From Neospora caninum Liverpool (taxonomy: Eukaryota; Apicomplexa; Conoidasida; Eucoccidiorida; Sarcocystidae): a stretch of 64,000 bases of DNA. A model generated the notes under the pieces. It did not search any database. It had not been told where the DNA came from and saw only the letters and a list, made by a program, of their open reading frames with translations. The position numbers were made by a program, and so were the translations under genes. Below are positions 10,916-21,444 of the stretch, one piece after another (position 1 is the stretch's first letter; every line of letters begins with the position of its first letter). The stretch is taken from the NCBI RefSeq assembly GCF_000208865.1, contig NC_018390.1, positions 3,056,270-3,120,269 on the forward strand, read 5' to 3'.

Positions 10916-13396
10916 CTTTGGAGGTTTCCCCAAGAGTGACGCCGTCGGGAGAGCAACGCAGGGTTCATTCCCCCGGCGGGGGACTGGTGCATGCAGAAAC
11001 AAAAGCCTGCCGCGCCTGGGCCGAAAAGGGGGTTGCGTGAGTGAGAATGTATTGCGAGTTGCGAGGCGCTCGCGGGACACTAGGTGTGCACAGGGCTGGT
11101 CTGTCGTGTTCCTGGCGCTAGGGGAAAGACAGGCGCTTCCATGTCCGTCTTCTGTCCATGTAAATGGAGAGTTGTATGTCTATTGGAAACCGCAGCGAGA
11201 CGCAAGTTAAAGCAGCCCGCTACGGATGAGTGCAAAACCCAAGCGCAGACAGAAATACGCCTGTATTTGTGTGTACGCGTGTGTGCATATATATATGACG
11301 AGAGCAAGAGAAAAAGGAGGTTATAAGTTGATCCGCAGCAGCTCCCGACCATAGATGAAGGAGGAAGCAGCGTCAGCCTCGGCAAGAGCCGAGGGGCCTT
11401 TAACCCCGAAAAGGCAAAGCATCAGACTCCAGACGCAGTGACTGGAGAGAGCGACGAGCGGACAGCGGAAGATGCGAACGGGGTAGAAGAGAAAAAGGTA
11501 AAAGTTGCAACGGAGACCACAAAATCCAAGGAGAGGCGAGGGCCAGCGCGATAGAGAGACACTTTCTAGAGGAGAAAACGAACGAGTCAAGAGGGAGCAC
11601 TCGAAGACGGAGGCTCACTCATGCGAAGCGCCCAGACGCACCCAAGACGGCAATGCACGGTTAAGAAAGAGACCAGCGAAGGAAGCCTTCCGCGCGGTTT
11701 TGAACCCTCTTCCCACATCCACTCTCGCCATCACCTGCAACAAGTCCAAAAGAAAAGAAGAGCCGCTGAGAATCACAAGCCTCGAAGCCCCGACGTTTCA
11801 GATGGTGTGCCGGCCGTCAAGGGGTGTGCTACCTCCCGGGCGTCTATACACCCCCTTTTTCCGAGGCAAGTTTGGAAAGGTTTGAACCCGAAAAAGGGGA
11901 GCGCGCTGTTACTCCCGCTTCTTTCTCCTTCCTTGGAATGGCGGCTCCCACCTAGGATACTGAATATGGCTCCAGTTATGAGATACAGACAACCAAGTTC
12001 TTTATGATTGCTGTACACCACCACCCCACTGGACTGCTTAAGACAGCTAAAAGTCTGTGGAAGCGACGTTCGGAAACGAGTCTTCTTCATGTAGACGAGG
12101 AGAGAGCCGCGTTGTTGCTCTCTGAACGCGCCTGGCCGAGGCGCTCTTGAGCGCAACGGAAAGCTGCGTGAAGGCAGCAGAGACTGCGCGAAAGAACGGG
12201 CAAAGACAAAAGAAGAAACTCGCGTTTTTCTTCGCGCGAGAAGCCCAGGCCCTCGTCGCCAACGGCTAGAGAAGCTGACCCCCCCTGCGCATGCATATAT
12301 AGCCTCCAGCGTTCTCACTGCGAAACCATGAAGAACAGCCAGATACCACGAACCGTTCCCGGCTCTCTCAGCTGGAAAAGCCGTCTCAGGAGGTCTCCTT
12401 GTTTCCATTCCTTTGATTTCGGAAACGCGCGGACAGGCTGAAACGACAAAAAAACAAGGCGGAGCGCCGAGAGCCATGAACTGCAGGACACGCGAAAGTT
12501 GCATGCAAAACAGGGACAAGACAAAACGGCTTTTTCCCTCCAAAGACCGGGCTGCCGCGCGCGCCGAAAATCCCACTTTCCCCGACAGACTTTTCTTCTT
12601 CTTTTGTTTTCTGTCGTGTCGGATTCGCCCTCCTGGCGCGTCCACTCGCGCTCTCTCTCCCAGACGCACCCTATTGTAAAAATCAGCGGCAAGCCGAGAG
12701 TTGTAAAGCGGGCGAGTTGCTGACGCCGGTTGTTTATCGCAGATTTATCGCCTGCTCAAAGCGATTGCCTGTGTTTTTTCGCGCCTCTCTTTCCTCAACC
12801 TCCTACCAAAAGGACCTCTCCTTCCACCAATCTCGAAAGGCTGCGCCGCGAGTGTATCTTGTGATCTAGAGTTACGCGTTGTAAACGCATATAGATAGGT
12901 AGATGCTCTGTTGCATCCGTATCAGATATTGTCGACGGAGGAGATTTATCGGGCTGTATGCATGTTTACAAATACATGTATCTGTGCGTCTATATGTAGC
13001 TATCCATACACAGATATTCATAGAAGCATACACGTTTGCCGGTCTTTGTACAATGCAGATATATACGTGTGTATACAGATGTGTCCACCTGTGGACGGGG
13101 CAATGCGCAGTGTAGAGACCGTCGATTTTTTTCGGTGTGTGTTATCCAACCGGTGAATCTTCAACAGCCACCGCGTTCAAGCCTGCTGCTGGTGCTTCTC
13201 GCGTTTCGCCCCACCATGTCTCCTGTTCTGTTGTGACTTGCCCGGGATCCACTCTTGGCCTCTCTGGTCTGAATCTCCTACACTTCTTCTTCGATTCCGG
13301 CCTCTGCTTCTACCTCTCGGTCTTCCCACTGCGTCAGCTTCGCTTTTTGCCTTTTTGTCTCGGGATTTTTGTCGACTTTTTCGAGGCGGCGGAAAG
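10916..13396. other. Divergent intergenic region RMI1 / polymerase eta
   Basis: About 2.5 kb containing both promoters. It holds the cox1 fragment at 11950-12015. The region 12900-13100 has TATG/TACA-rich sequence. A minus frame of 298 codons across 11773-12669 exists only because the cox1 fragment happens to be open, and I do not call it a gene. Confidence 0.55.
11950..12015 (-). other. Nuclear copy of a mitochondrial cox1 fragment (NUMT)
   Basis: On the minus strand 22 codons read as the N-terminal part of apicomplexan cytochrome c oxidase subunit I: YSNHKELG, then LYLITGAIFSILG. The first element is the conserved SNHK start of cox1 helix I. Outside these 66 bases the similarity stops abruptly and the DNA returns to nuclear composition, so this is an inserted fragment, not a gene. 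T. gondii is known to carry many such short mitochondrial insertions. The left edge runs into CCTAGG; the right edge abuts GCTGTACACC, a half copy of the dispersed palindrome. The exact ends could extend a few bases. Confidence 0.85.
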
Positions 13397-16300
13397 ATGC
13401 TTGCTCGCAGAGACACTCGGGACGCCATCCCCGTGATTGTCCACCTCGACTTGGTGCGTCAGAAAATGTCTTGCCAATCGGACAAAGTGAAGACCTGAAG
13501 CGACCGACTGATGCCTCGTCGTCTCTGCCGCAAGGAAAACTGCGTCTCGATCTGTCCACCGCTCTCCCTCTCTAGTTCTCGACATTCGTAGAGCTGCTTA
13601 TCTGCTGTCTATCGATCCACATCTCCCTCTCATTCTGTGTGTTGTCCGCTGCAAAGGTGGAGATGTGTGCAGGGAAATAGAGACATACAGCCGTCGCCAC
13701 GCATCCAAGTATCGGCGGGAGTTTCCTCAGACACAGGCTCACTATTTTGCGTTGTTCATGCGGGCATAAACAAATGCATACGTCCGTATGTCTGTCTGTG
13801 GAAGAGTCTGCAAGTATCTGCGTAGATGTGTCTCTGGATGGATCGATGTGCACGGATGTGTCCTGGCACCTGTATAGGTGCATAAGGCATGCGTGCGCCT
13901 GTGTGCGTATGTGGAGTTTGGCCGGGGATCTCGTCGGGCGGAGAAGAACGGAGACCGCGCGTCAGAGAGAAAGAAGAAAGAGGTGACATTTGCCCTCGCT
14001 GAGAGGCCTTGCATGTGTGGGCGTTGCCGCCGTTTTTTTCGATTTCTTTCGCCGTGCTGACACCAAATTTCTCTCCTTGTTTGCGCAATCACGAAATGCC
14101 GTGCGGTTCCCTCTCCCGCCTCTGCTCACAACCAGGAAGTTTCCTCATGAAACAAATCTGTTTTCCGCTTCTGTCCACAGGACTGCTTCTACTGTCAGGT
14201 GGAGCACCGAAGACTGGGAATCCCGGTCAGTGAGCCTCTCGTCGTGCGCCAGGTAAGTCGCTCAAACTCTCGGCTGTATGTACACCTGGCTGCACGTCTC
14301 GCGCTCGACGAAGTGGGGCCGATCGTGTTTCTCGACGAACTCTGAGACTCGCTCTCAATCATCCCCCTCCTCACACCACCATCTCTTCTCCTTTTTCTCG
14401 CTCTTCGCTCTCCGTTTTTTGCTTGAGTCCCTTAGCCGTCTCTCGCGCCTTGTCTCGGTCCTCTTCGTCTTGTGGGCTTGAGAGGCGTCCTTCGGGTCCA
14501 GCCCTGGCGCGGCTACGCGTCTCGGTTTGTGTTCCCGCTTCCTTCCCAGAGTGTCTTTGTTTCTTATTTGCTCGCTCCTCTGGTTTCCTCTCTCCTGGTT
14601 TTCTCTCTCATCAGTGGAACCTCGCGATTGCCGTCAACTACGCTGCACGCCGTCTGGGCATCAAGCGAGGCGATCTGTGCACCGTTCTCGAAAAAAAATT
14701 TCCTCAACTCCACATCATTCACGTAGAAGTGTTTCAGGTCGGCAACGAAGACACCTCTTCCTCCTCCTCCTCTTTCTCCTCTTCCTCTTCTTCCTCTTCC
14801 TCATCTTCGTCTTCCTCTTCTTCTTCCTCTTCACCTTCTTCTTCCGGCCACAACGCAGGTGTTGTCGGCAACTCTGCGGTTGTCGAAGCTCGCGGCCTCG
14901 GAACTGGGAGGGAGGAGGGAGAACAGGGAAGGTCTCGGGAAACTGCCTCCTCTTTCGCTCCTAGAAAGGAGACGAGGACGAACGGCGCTTTTCCTGCGCA
15001 GGTGCGGCGACAAAGCGAAGCTCCGCGGTATTTACCAGGACGTGCATTTTCTCTTAAGATATCATTATATGCGTACATGGCTGTTTTCCATATCTTTATA
15101 GACATGTATATGTATATTTGCTTGTCATATGTGTATTCATTTTTATATAGGCTGATGTACGGAGGGAGACACAGGGGCAACGCACATGTTTGTACGTGGA
15201 CGTTTCTTGGCTTTGCCAGTCTCTTGGCTCGTCTCTTTCTCTGCGGAGACAGTCGAGAGGAGCGCTTGGAAGAGTGGAACGTTTCTGCTCCATGGGGGGA
15301 TATAGATGCGACTGAAGAGGCTGCTGGCGTCTGCCGAACGCCTTTGTCAACTGGCCCCACTACCGGCAGTTGAAACGCGTTTCCGGAGTCCATAGAAGAG
15401 CTTCTCCGAGCGTGTTCGCTGCGCGCTCTTTTCTGCATTTCCCTCTTTCTGTCCTTATTTTTGCCTTGGCTCTCCAGGCATCCTGGCGTCCCGACACAGA
15501 GAAAGTGTCTCTCGAGAGATATCGCCTCGCCTCCGACGAGGTCCGTCTCCGTTGTAGCCCTTACCAGATCTCAGCATCTGTGCTGTGCATGTTAACGTCG
15601 CTGCCATGTGCAGGGTGTATGTACACTTCATCCACGAACCGCCTACGCCTATCTCCTCTCTGTGCAGAGAGGTCGGCACTTCATCATATATATATATATA
15701 CATATAGAGGGAGATCTAGTCAGGTAAATAGTTCCTGTATGTGCGTGTTTGTTTTTTCGAAGCACTTTTCGTAGTATGTACCTTAGAGTTGGACGACGCT
15801 GCTTGTCCCTTCGACTGACGGGGCTTTGGATCACCATGGCGTTTTGTAGCTCCTTGCTGAATGGAAGGCTTTCTCACGTGCTCACTGCGTTTGTCGTTTT
15901 CTCTCGTGCATACGAGCGTTTTGAGAGAGCATGGCCCAGTCGTTTTGCGCACGCCGTTGCCGTTTCAGTCTTTTTTCCGTGTGTTCTCTCTCACAGGTCT
16001 TGTCGCTCATTGTGGAGCAGTATTCCTCAGTTGAGCGTGCGTCTATTGACGAAGTGTATCTCGACCTCTCAATTCCGGTAGCAGACGTCCTCTCACCTTT
16101 CTTTCAAAAACTCCAAACGTCGCGAGTTGCTCTCTCTTCTTCTCTTCCGTCTTCGCATTCTCATTGTTCTTCTGACGCTTCACAAGCGTGTGGGCCCCCG
16201 GCAGAGAAGCCACCCGCGGAAGATGGAGGGGCGGGGATTGACAGAACGGAAGACAGCTGCCTCGGCTCGTCGCTTTCCTCTCTTCGACGCGAACGCCGTG

Positions 16301-19300
16301 CTGGTGGCCATACTGCGGATCTGACCCTCCAAGCCACGCTTCTGCGCGACTGGCTCGAGGGCAAAGAAAGCAATGAAGTGCGAACCGAACTGGGCGCCTT
16401 TCTCCCTGAGCTCCTGGACGACCAGGTGTACATACACCTCGCAGCCGTGCCACGGACGAGGCCGCCAGCGAGCCCAACGCGGCCGCTGCAGGAGGGTGCG
16501 AAGATCCTCGGTGGAATCGACGACGGAAACCTCCCTCCTTCTCTTGTTCCGCGTCCCTCCACTTCGTCTCCTCCGGCCTCATCCCTTTCTTCTCGTGCTG
16601 CTCCTTCGTCTTCTTCCTCGTCTTCTTTCTCGTCTTCTCTCCCGTCTTCTTTCTCGTCTTCTTCCTCGTCTTCTTCCTCGTCTTCTTCCTCGTCTTCTTC
16701 CTCGTCTTCTTCCTCGTCTTCTCTTCCTTCTGCCTCTGGAGAAGAGGCGTCGCGGCCGCCGGCCGGCCTGGGTGGGCCTTTGCCTCCGCGGGACGTCGAC
16801 TTGCTCCTCGATTTCTGCTGGGAAAAGAACGCGCGAACGCCGGGTTTTTCTCTCGAAGATCTGCGGCTTCTCGTTGGCGGCGTCTTGTTGCACCGTCTGC
16901 GCAAGCTGATCAAGCAGCGCTCGCAGTTCACCGTGAGTGGCGCCGTCGCGAAAAGCAAGGTGAGGCGGGCAGCAGAGACTGCACCCGGCGCGGGAAAGAG
17001 ACAGAGAGACAGAGAGAGGCTCGGAAAAAGCGAGGGAACCCGCAGGCCCCGAGGCGGTCTGGCTCCCGTTTTTCCTCGCTGTCCCTCGACCATCTTGTTC
17101 CCTCTCTCTCCTTTCTTTTTCTCCTTTCTTTTCCTCCTTTCTTTTCCTCCTTTCTTTTTCTCTTTTTTGCCCCGCCTTTTCCCTTCGGCATCCTTCCTTT
17201 CCCCCTGCCTTTCCGTGCTCTTCCGTTTCGTTATTTTCTTTTTCGCGCGCCTCCTTCTTGGAAAGGGCTCGGTTCGTGTGCGCGCTTTCTCCCGCCTCTC
17301 TGTCTCAGTCTGCATTTTGGAAGGGGGGGGGGGGGGGTAGAGGGTCTACCAAATGGATATCTGTTATATCCCTCGTATTTTGACAGCGAAAGACAGCGCC
17401 TGCCCTGATATGTCTCTGTTCTCGCGTGCATGCAGTTTCTGGCCAAGACGGCTTCTGCAAAGTTCAAGCCGGATCGGCAGGTGCTCGTCCCCTCCTCGCT
17501 GGCAGACGCTTTTCTCGGGCCTCTCGAGCTCCGCTCGCTCAAGGGGTTTCGCGGGAAGCGCGGCAAGCAGGTCGCGACAGCGTTCCCAGACGCGCCGCTC
17601 GTTCGCCAGCTCCGCGCCGTTCCCTTCGAGCTGCTGGCGGCAAAACTCGGCCGCGCAGAGGCGCGGTCGCTCTCCAACATCCTCCGGTAAGGCAGGCGGG
17701 AACGCAAAAGACACAAGAAACGAAGGCAACGGAAAGGCAGGAAGAGGAGCGGCGAGATGAACAGGAAAGAAGAAGAGGAAAGAAGAGGAAAGGCGAGATG
17801 AAGAGGAAAGAAGAAGAGAAGAAGAGGAAAGAAGAGGAGGAAAGAAGAGGAAAGGCGAGATGAAGAGGAAAGAAGAAGAGAAGAAGAGGAAAGAAGAGGA
17901 GGAAGGAAGAGGAAAGGCGAGATGAAGAGGGAAGAAGAAGAGAAGAAGAGGAAAGAAGAAGAGAAGAAGAGGAAAGAAGAGGAGGAAGGAAGAGGAAAGG
18001 CGAGATGAAGAGGAAAGAAGAAGAGAAGAAGAGGAAAGAAGAGGAGGAAGGAAGAGGAAAAGCGAGATGAAGAGGGAAGAAGAAGAGAAGAAGAGGAAAG
18101 AAGAAGAGAAGAAGAGGAAAGAAGAGGAGGAAAGAAGAGGAAAGGCGAGATGAAGAGGAAAGAAGAAGAGAAGAAGAGGAAAGAAGAGGAGGAAGGAAGA
18201 GGAAAGGCGAGATGAAGAGGGAAGAAGAAGAGGAAAGAAGAGGAACGGCGAGATGAAGAGGAAAGAAGAAGAGGAAAGAAGAAGAGAAGAAGAGGAAAGG
18301 CGAGATGAAGAGGAAAGAAGAAGAGAAGAAGAGGAAAGAAGAGGAGGAAGGAAGAGGAAAGGCGAGATGAAGAGGGAAGAAGAAGAGGAAAGAAGAGGAA
18401 CGGCGAGATGAAGAGGAAAGAAGAAGAGGAAAGAAGAAGAGAAGAAGAGGAAAGGCGAGATGAAGAGGAAAGAAGAGGAGACGATAGTGCAGAGGGGACA
18501 AAGATGTAGGTGGTGCAGCGGAGACACAGGGGGAGAGGAAGGAGAATTGCGCCTCAAACAGGTGGCCTCTGAAAACGAGCAAGCAGGTAGGAACGAAGGC
18601 GAACGGGGGGCGAGAGAAGGGAGCGAGATTGGCGAAGAGAGGAAACGAGAACCACGAGAACGAGCAGGGTAGAGTCAACCAGACCGAAAAAGGCAATCGG
18701 GAATGGGTGTAGAGATCCATGTGTTGCTCCTGTTTCCCCCAATTCGTTTTTTTTTCAGTGGCGACCTCGAAGGCGGGGAGGCAGTGAAGGCAAATCTGCG
18801 CGTGAAGTCGATGCTCGCTTTTAAGGCCTTTCCACCTGGCGCGGCTGATCCCGTCCAGCTTGCCATGACCCGGGGAGGCCTTGCAGATTGGCTGTCGGGT
18901 CTCTGTCTCGAGCTGCATCGGCGGGCAGAGCAAGAGTTCTCTGCCTACCGAAGAGCGCCCAAGACTCTCAGTGAGATTTGAGAAAAAACGCGCAAAAGAC
19001 AAATCGCACATCACTCGTAGAGCTCCCAGCACACTGGAATGTCTATGTAGTACCCTACACGTATGCGTTCCGCCGTCCATCCTATCCTCAGATATTTACA
19101 TACCTGTTTGTATGTGCACTCGTTTGTATATATTTGTCCTTATCTTGATTTATAGATATATGCATATATCCATATGAACATGTGTCTATTGGCACGAAAC
19201 TGCGATGTATTCCTCTATGTTTTCGTTTTCCTGTGTAGATCTTCTAGTTCTTCGTTTTCTCTTTTTCATTTGTCCCTTTTTCGGAAAAGGTCCACCACCT

Positions 19301-21444
19301 CTCCGTGGGAGCTGCTGCGTCGCTTCTCGAGACTTTTTCTCCCTCACACGCAGCCACGTCTGCCGCTTCTCTCAGTCGGCCCTCTCGGCATCGGGTTGTC
19401 TCTTTCCCTAGGTGTATGTGTGTCTCTCTTTGTGCGTGTGTGTTTTCTGCTTCGCGCAGCTGTCTACTACCGATCGGGGCCTCCGCTCTTTCAGCACTTC
19501 TCGCGTTCGGGTCCCCTGGCGCCTCCTCCCCGGAATGGCCTTTCTGCGCCGACTCTCGAGCAAATCCAACAAGCCGCGTTGGCCGCCTTGCTGCGTTTGG
19601 CCCAGGAATGCGGCGCGCGTCTCCCTTCCTGCGCCAAGATCGGCCTCGCCGTTTCCGACTTTGTCGAGAACGCAGGCCTTCCTGAGGCGACGCCGCAAAT
19701 CACCCAGTTCTTCCACGGTGGGGTGTACGTACACCCGAAGCGAAGGCGCGAGGCTGGCGGGGCGGAGACGGCAGCGCAAGGGACGACGGCGCCTGGCGCC
19801 GAGGCCTTGCCAGCGCCGGCAGCCTGCAGCGCGGCTCTCCCTGATCCCCTGAGGCTGCGTGATGACCCGCTGGCGCAGCAGGACGGGCACGCCGTCTCCA
19901 TAATAGAGGAGCACGGAGGTGCGGACGGACAGCTCCCCTCAGGACGCACGCCACTTCGATCCAAGGCCGAAAACGGAGAGGCATGCGTGACAAAAGAGGA
20001 AGAAGTGAAAGAGGAAATAGAAGTGACAGACGAGGAAGAAGTGAATCAGGATGAAGGACAGAGGCCCGCGAAAAGAAGACAAGGTTCACCAGCTCGGGTG
20101 GAGGCCGCGGGTGTGGAGCGCGACGGTGTGTTAGCGGGGAAGGCCGAAAATGGAGGAATGACGACACCCGAACTTCGCACTTTGGAAGGCGTTCCCGTTT
20201 CGGGAAACCCCCTCTTCGTTCCGGCGGGCGTGGTGACGCCGGAAAAAGCAGCGAGGAGCTTGCGCGCCGAGTCTCCCTTCCGGAAAAAGGAAACGTCTGA
20301 CAAAGGAAAGCGAGAGCAGCGACAGGGGGGAGATACCGAAGACCGCGAGTCGAAAGAAGTTGGAAACGAGGGCCTGAGCTCTGAGGACGCCGAAGCACAA
20401 GGAGACTCCGACACCGCACGGGTTTATCTCCCCCTCGACGGCGATGAAAAGAGCGTCGGAGAAGGCGCTTCGCACTGCGGGAGCTGTCCCTACAGCCGCT
20501 CGTTTGTCCTCCCTCGGTGCGTCTCGCTCGACGTCGTCTACGTTTCCGACCCATCTCAAGATGAGACGTCAGCCAGCGACGCGGGCCGAGTGACTAGCGG
20601 CTCGCCTGGAGAACGGCTGAAAGGTGGCGGCGCAAACTGCCAAGATCCGGACGCAGTAGAAGCCGGCGACGAACAAGACTCGAGAGACCGTCGCAGCATG
20701 GAGGGGCGGGTGCCTTCTTTCCCCGTCTCTGCCCGTTGTTCCCGAGACGCGTCTGTCTCTCCTGGTCTTCTGGGAGTGATTGGATCTCCGCCTCGCGGTC
20801 CCGTAGGCCCGAGGGGACCCTGCCGAGATGATGGGCCTTTAGAGGACCGAAGCGGTTGGCCGGAGACTCTCGCGGCGGACCTCGATGAAGACAAACGCGA
20901 CACCGAAACGATTCCTGTGAGCAGCGACTCTGAGATCGCGATCGAGGAAGACTCCGAGGAAGAAGGCTTCGATGAAGAGAACGCTGTTCTTCTTTCGCCG
21001 TCGGCGCGTTCGTCATCTCCTGGCCGCTCTGTCTCTTCTCGCGCATGCGCAGTGTCTCGTGCCTCGTCGCCTCCCATGTGTGTTTCTGAGGAACCAAGAC
21101 GGTCGCCGACGCAGCACGCGCGGGTCCCCTGGCGGGGCGAGGCCCCAACACCGAAGCCTCGCGACGTCGTCCTGTGTCACCAGTGCAAGAGTCTGGTGAA
21201 GCTCTCCGAGGTGCAGGTACACCTCGACGCGCACATGGCGGCGTTCGTTTTCCAGGAAACCAATCCGAAGTGTCTGCCGTCGACGGCCTCGCAGGCCGTC
21301 GCGCAGGTCGAAGCGACACAGAGCCAGCGCGTGAAGGAGCGACTGCGCAGAGAGCAGCAACTGCTCGACGAAGAAAACCAACTCACCCTCGATGCGTTTC
21401 TCCGCAGGCAAATCTACGCGAAAAAGCGGAGACAGGACTCCTAG
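13397..21444 (+). CDS. POLH: DNA polymerase eta (Y family) with C-terminal UBZ finger
   Basis: Translesion polymerase. Exons: 13397-13453, 14181-14252, 14615-14737 (or to 15001), 15478-15540, 15997-16959, 17436-17686, 18759-18970, 19460-21444; phases agree. With the short exon 3 the protein is 1241 residues, otherwise 1329. The first metal Asp is in VHLDLDCFYCQVE; the second aromatic of DCFY, the steric-gate position, is Tyr, whereas human eta has Phe. The palm motif VERASIDEVYLDL follows at about residue 123 in the short form, close to human D115/E116. Then come FTVSGAVAKSK|FLAKTASAKFKPDRQ (thumb/HhH region) and VKSMLAFKAF (little finger). Exon 5 carries a 200-residue insert with a serine run absent from most relatives. 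The last exon ends with a C2H2 UBZ (CHQCKSLVKLSEVQVHLDAHMAAF), which binds ubiquitylated PCNA. The donor of exon 4 is GTCCGT, weak. Confidence 0.9.
14273..14286. repeat. Palindrome copy in polymerase eta intron 2
   Basis: GCTGTATGTACACC, 21 bases after the exon 2 donor. The left arm starts GC instead of GG. Confidence 0.65.
14756..14841 (+). repeat. TCT/TCC trinucleotide tract (poly-Ser if translated)
   Basis: Near-pure pyrimidine triplets following the conserved end of polymerase eta exon 3. It would encode about 28 serines and a few Phe/Pro if the donor at 15002 is used, or lie in the intron if the donor at 14738 is used. Confidence 0.8.
15614..15627. repeat. Palindrome copy in polymerase eta intron 4
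   Basis: GGTGTATGTACACT; the last base of the right arm differs. Confidence 0.7.
16425..16438. repeat. GGTGTA-CA-TACACC, palindrome copy in polymerase eta exon 5
   Basis: GGTGTACATACACC, extended to AGG...CCT by a further pair. In frame it is translated as QVYIHL inside the non-conserved insert of the polymerase. Confidence 0.8.
16603..16734 (+). repeat. Serine-coding TCx tract in polymerase eta exon 5
   Basis: TCTTCCTCG-type triplets encoding a run of about 40 serines. Its phase is kept and the flanking polymerase domains are intact, so it is a tolerated low-complexity insertion. Confidence 0.85.
17752..18480 (+). repeat. GA-rich minisatellite in polymerase eta intron 6
   Basis: About 730 bases made only of purines apart from a recurring GGCGAGATGAAGAGG (or close variants), which I count about 13 times at intervals of roughly 40-80 bases, separated by AGGAAAGAAGA blocks. 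Larger units of about 145-150 bases also repeat. It starts about 65 bases after the exon 6 donor. On the other strand it produces a long Ser/Leu/Phe-rich open frame that is an artefact. Confidence 0.9.
19722..19735. repeat. GGTGTA-CG-TACACC, perfect palindrome copy in polymerase eta exon 8
   Basis: GGGTGTACGTACACCC (19721-19736) is fully self-complementary. It is translated as GVYVHP at the border between conserved polymerase sequence and the disordered C-terminal region. Confidence 0.85.
21210..21223. repeat. Palindrome-like sequence in the UBZ codons
   Basis: GGTGCAGGTACACC encodes VQVH of the ubiquitin-binding finger. Because these residues are conserved in the family, this match may be coincidence. 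Confidence 0.35.

Noticed and set aside
9045..11210. Long plus-strand frames across RMI1
   Set aside because: Antisense shadows of the RMI1 coding sequence; the minus frame has two OB folds, the plus frames have none.
11773..12669. Minus frame of 298 codons
   Set aside because: Its only recognisable part is the 22-codon cox1 insert; the rest is intergenic.
16161..17315. Minus frame of 384 codons opposite polymerase eta exon 5
   Set aside because: Glu/Arg-rich mirror of the serine tract and pyrimidine intron.
17539..19080. Minus frame of 513 codons rich in Ser, Leu and Phe
   Set aside because: Translation of the GA minisatellite on the wrong strand; the plus strand carries polymerase exons on both sides.
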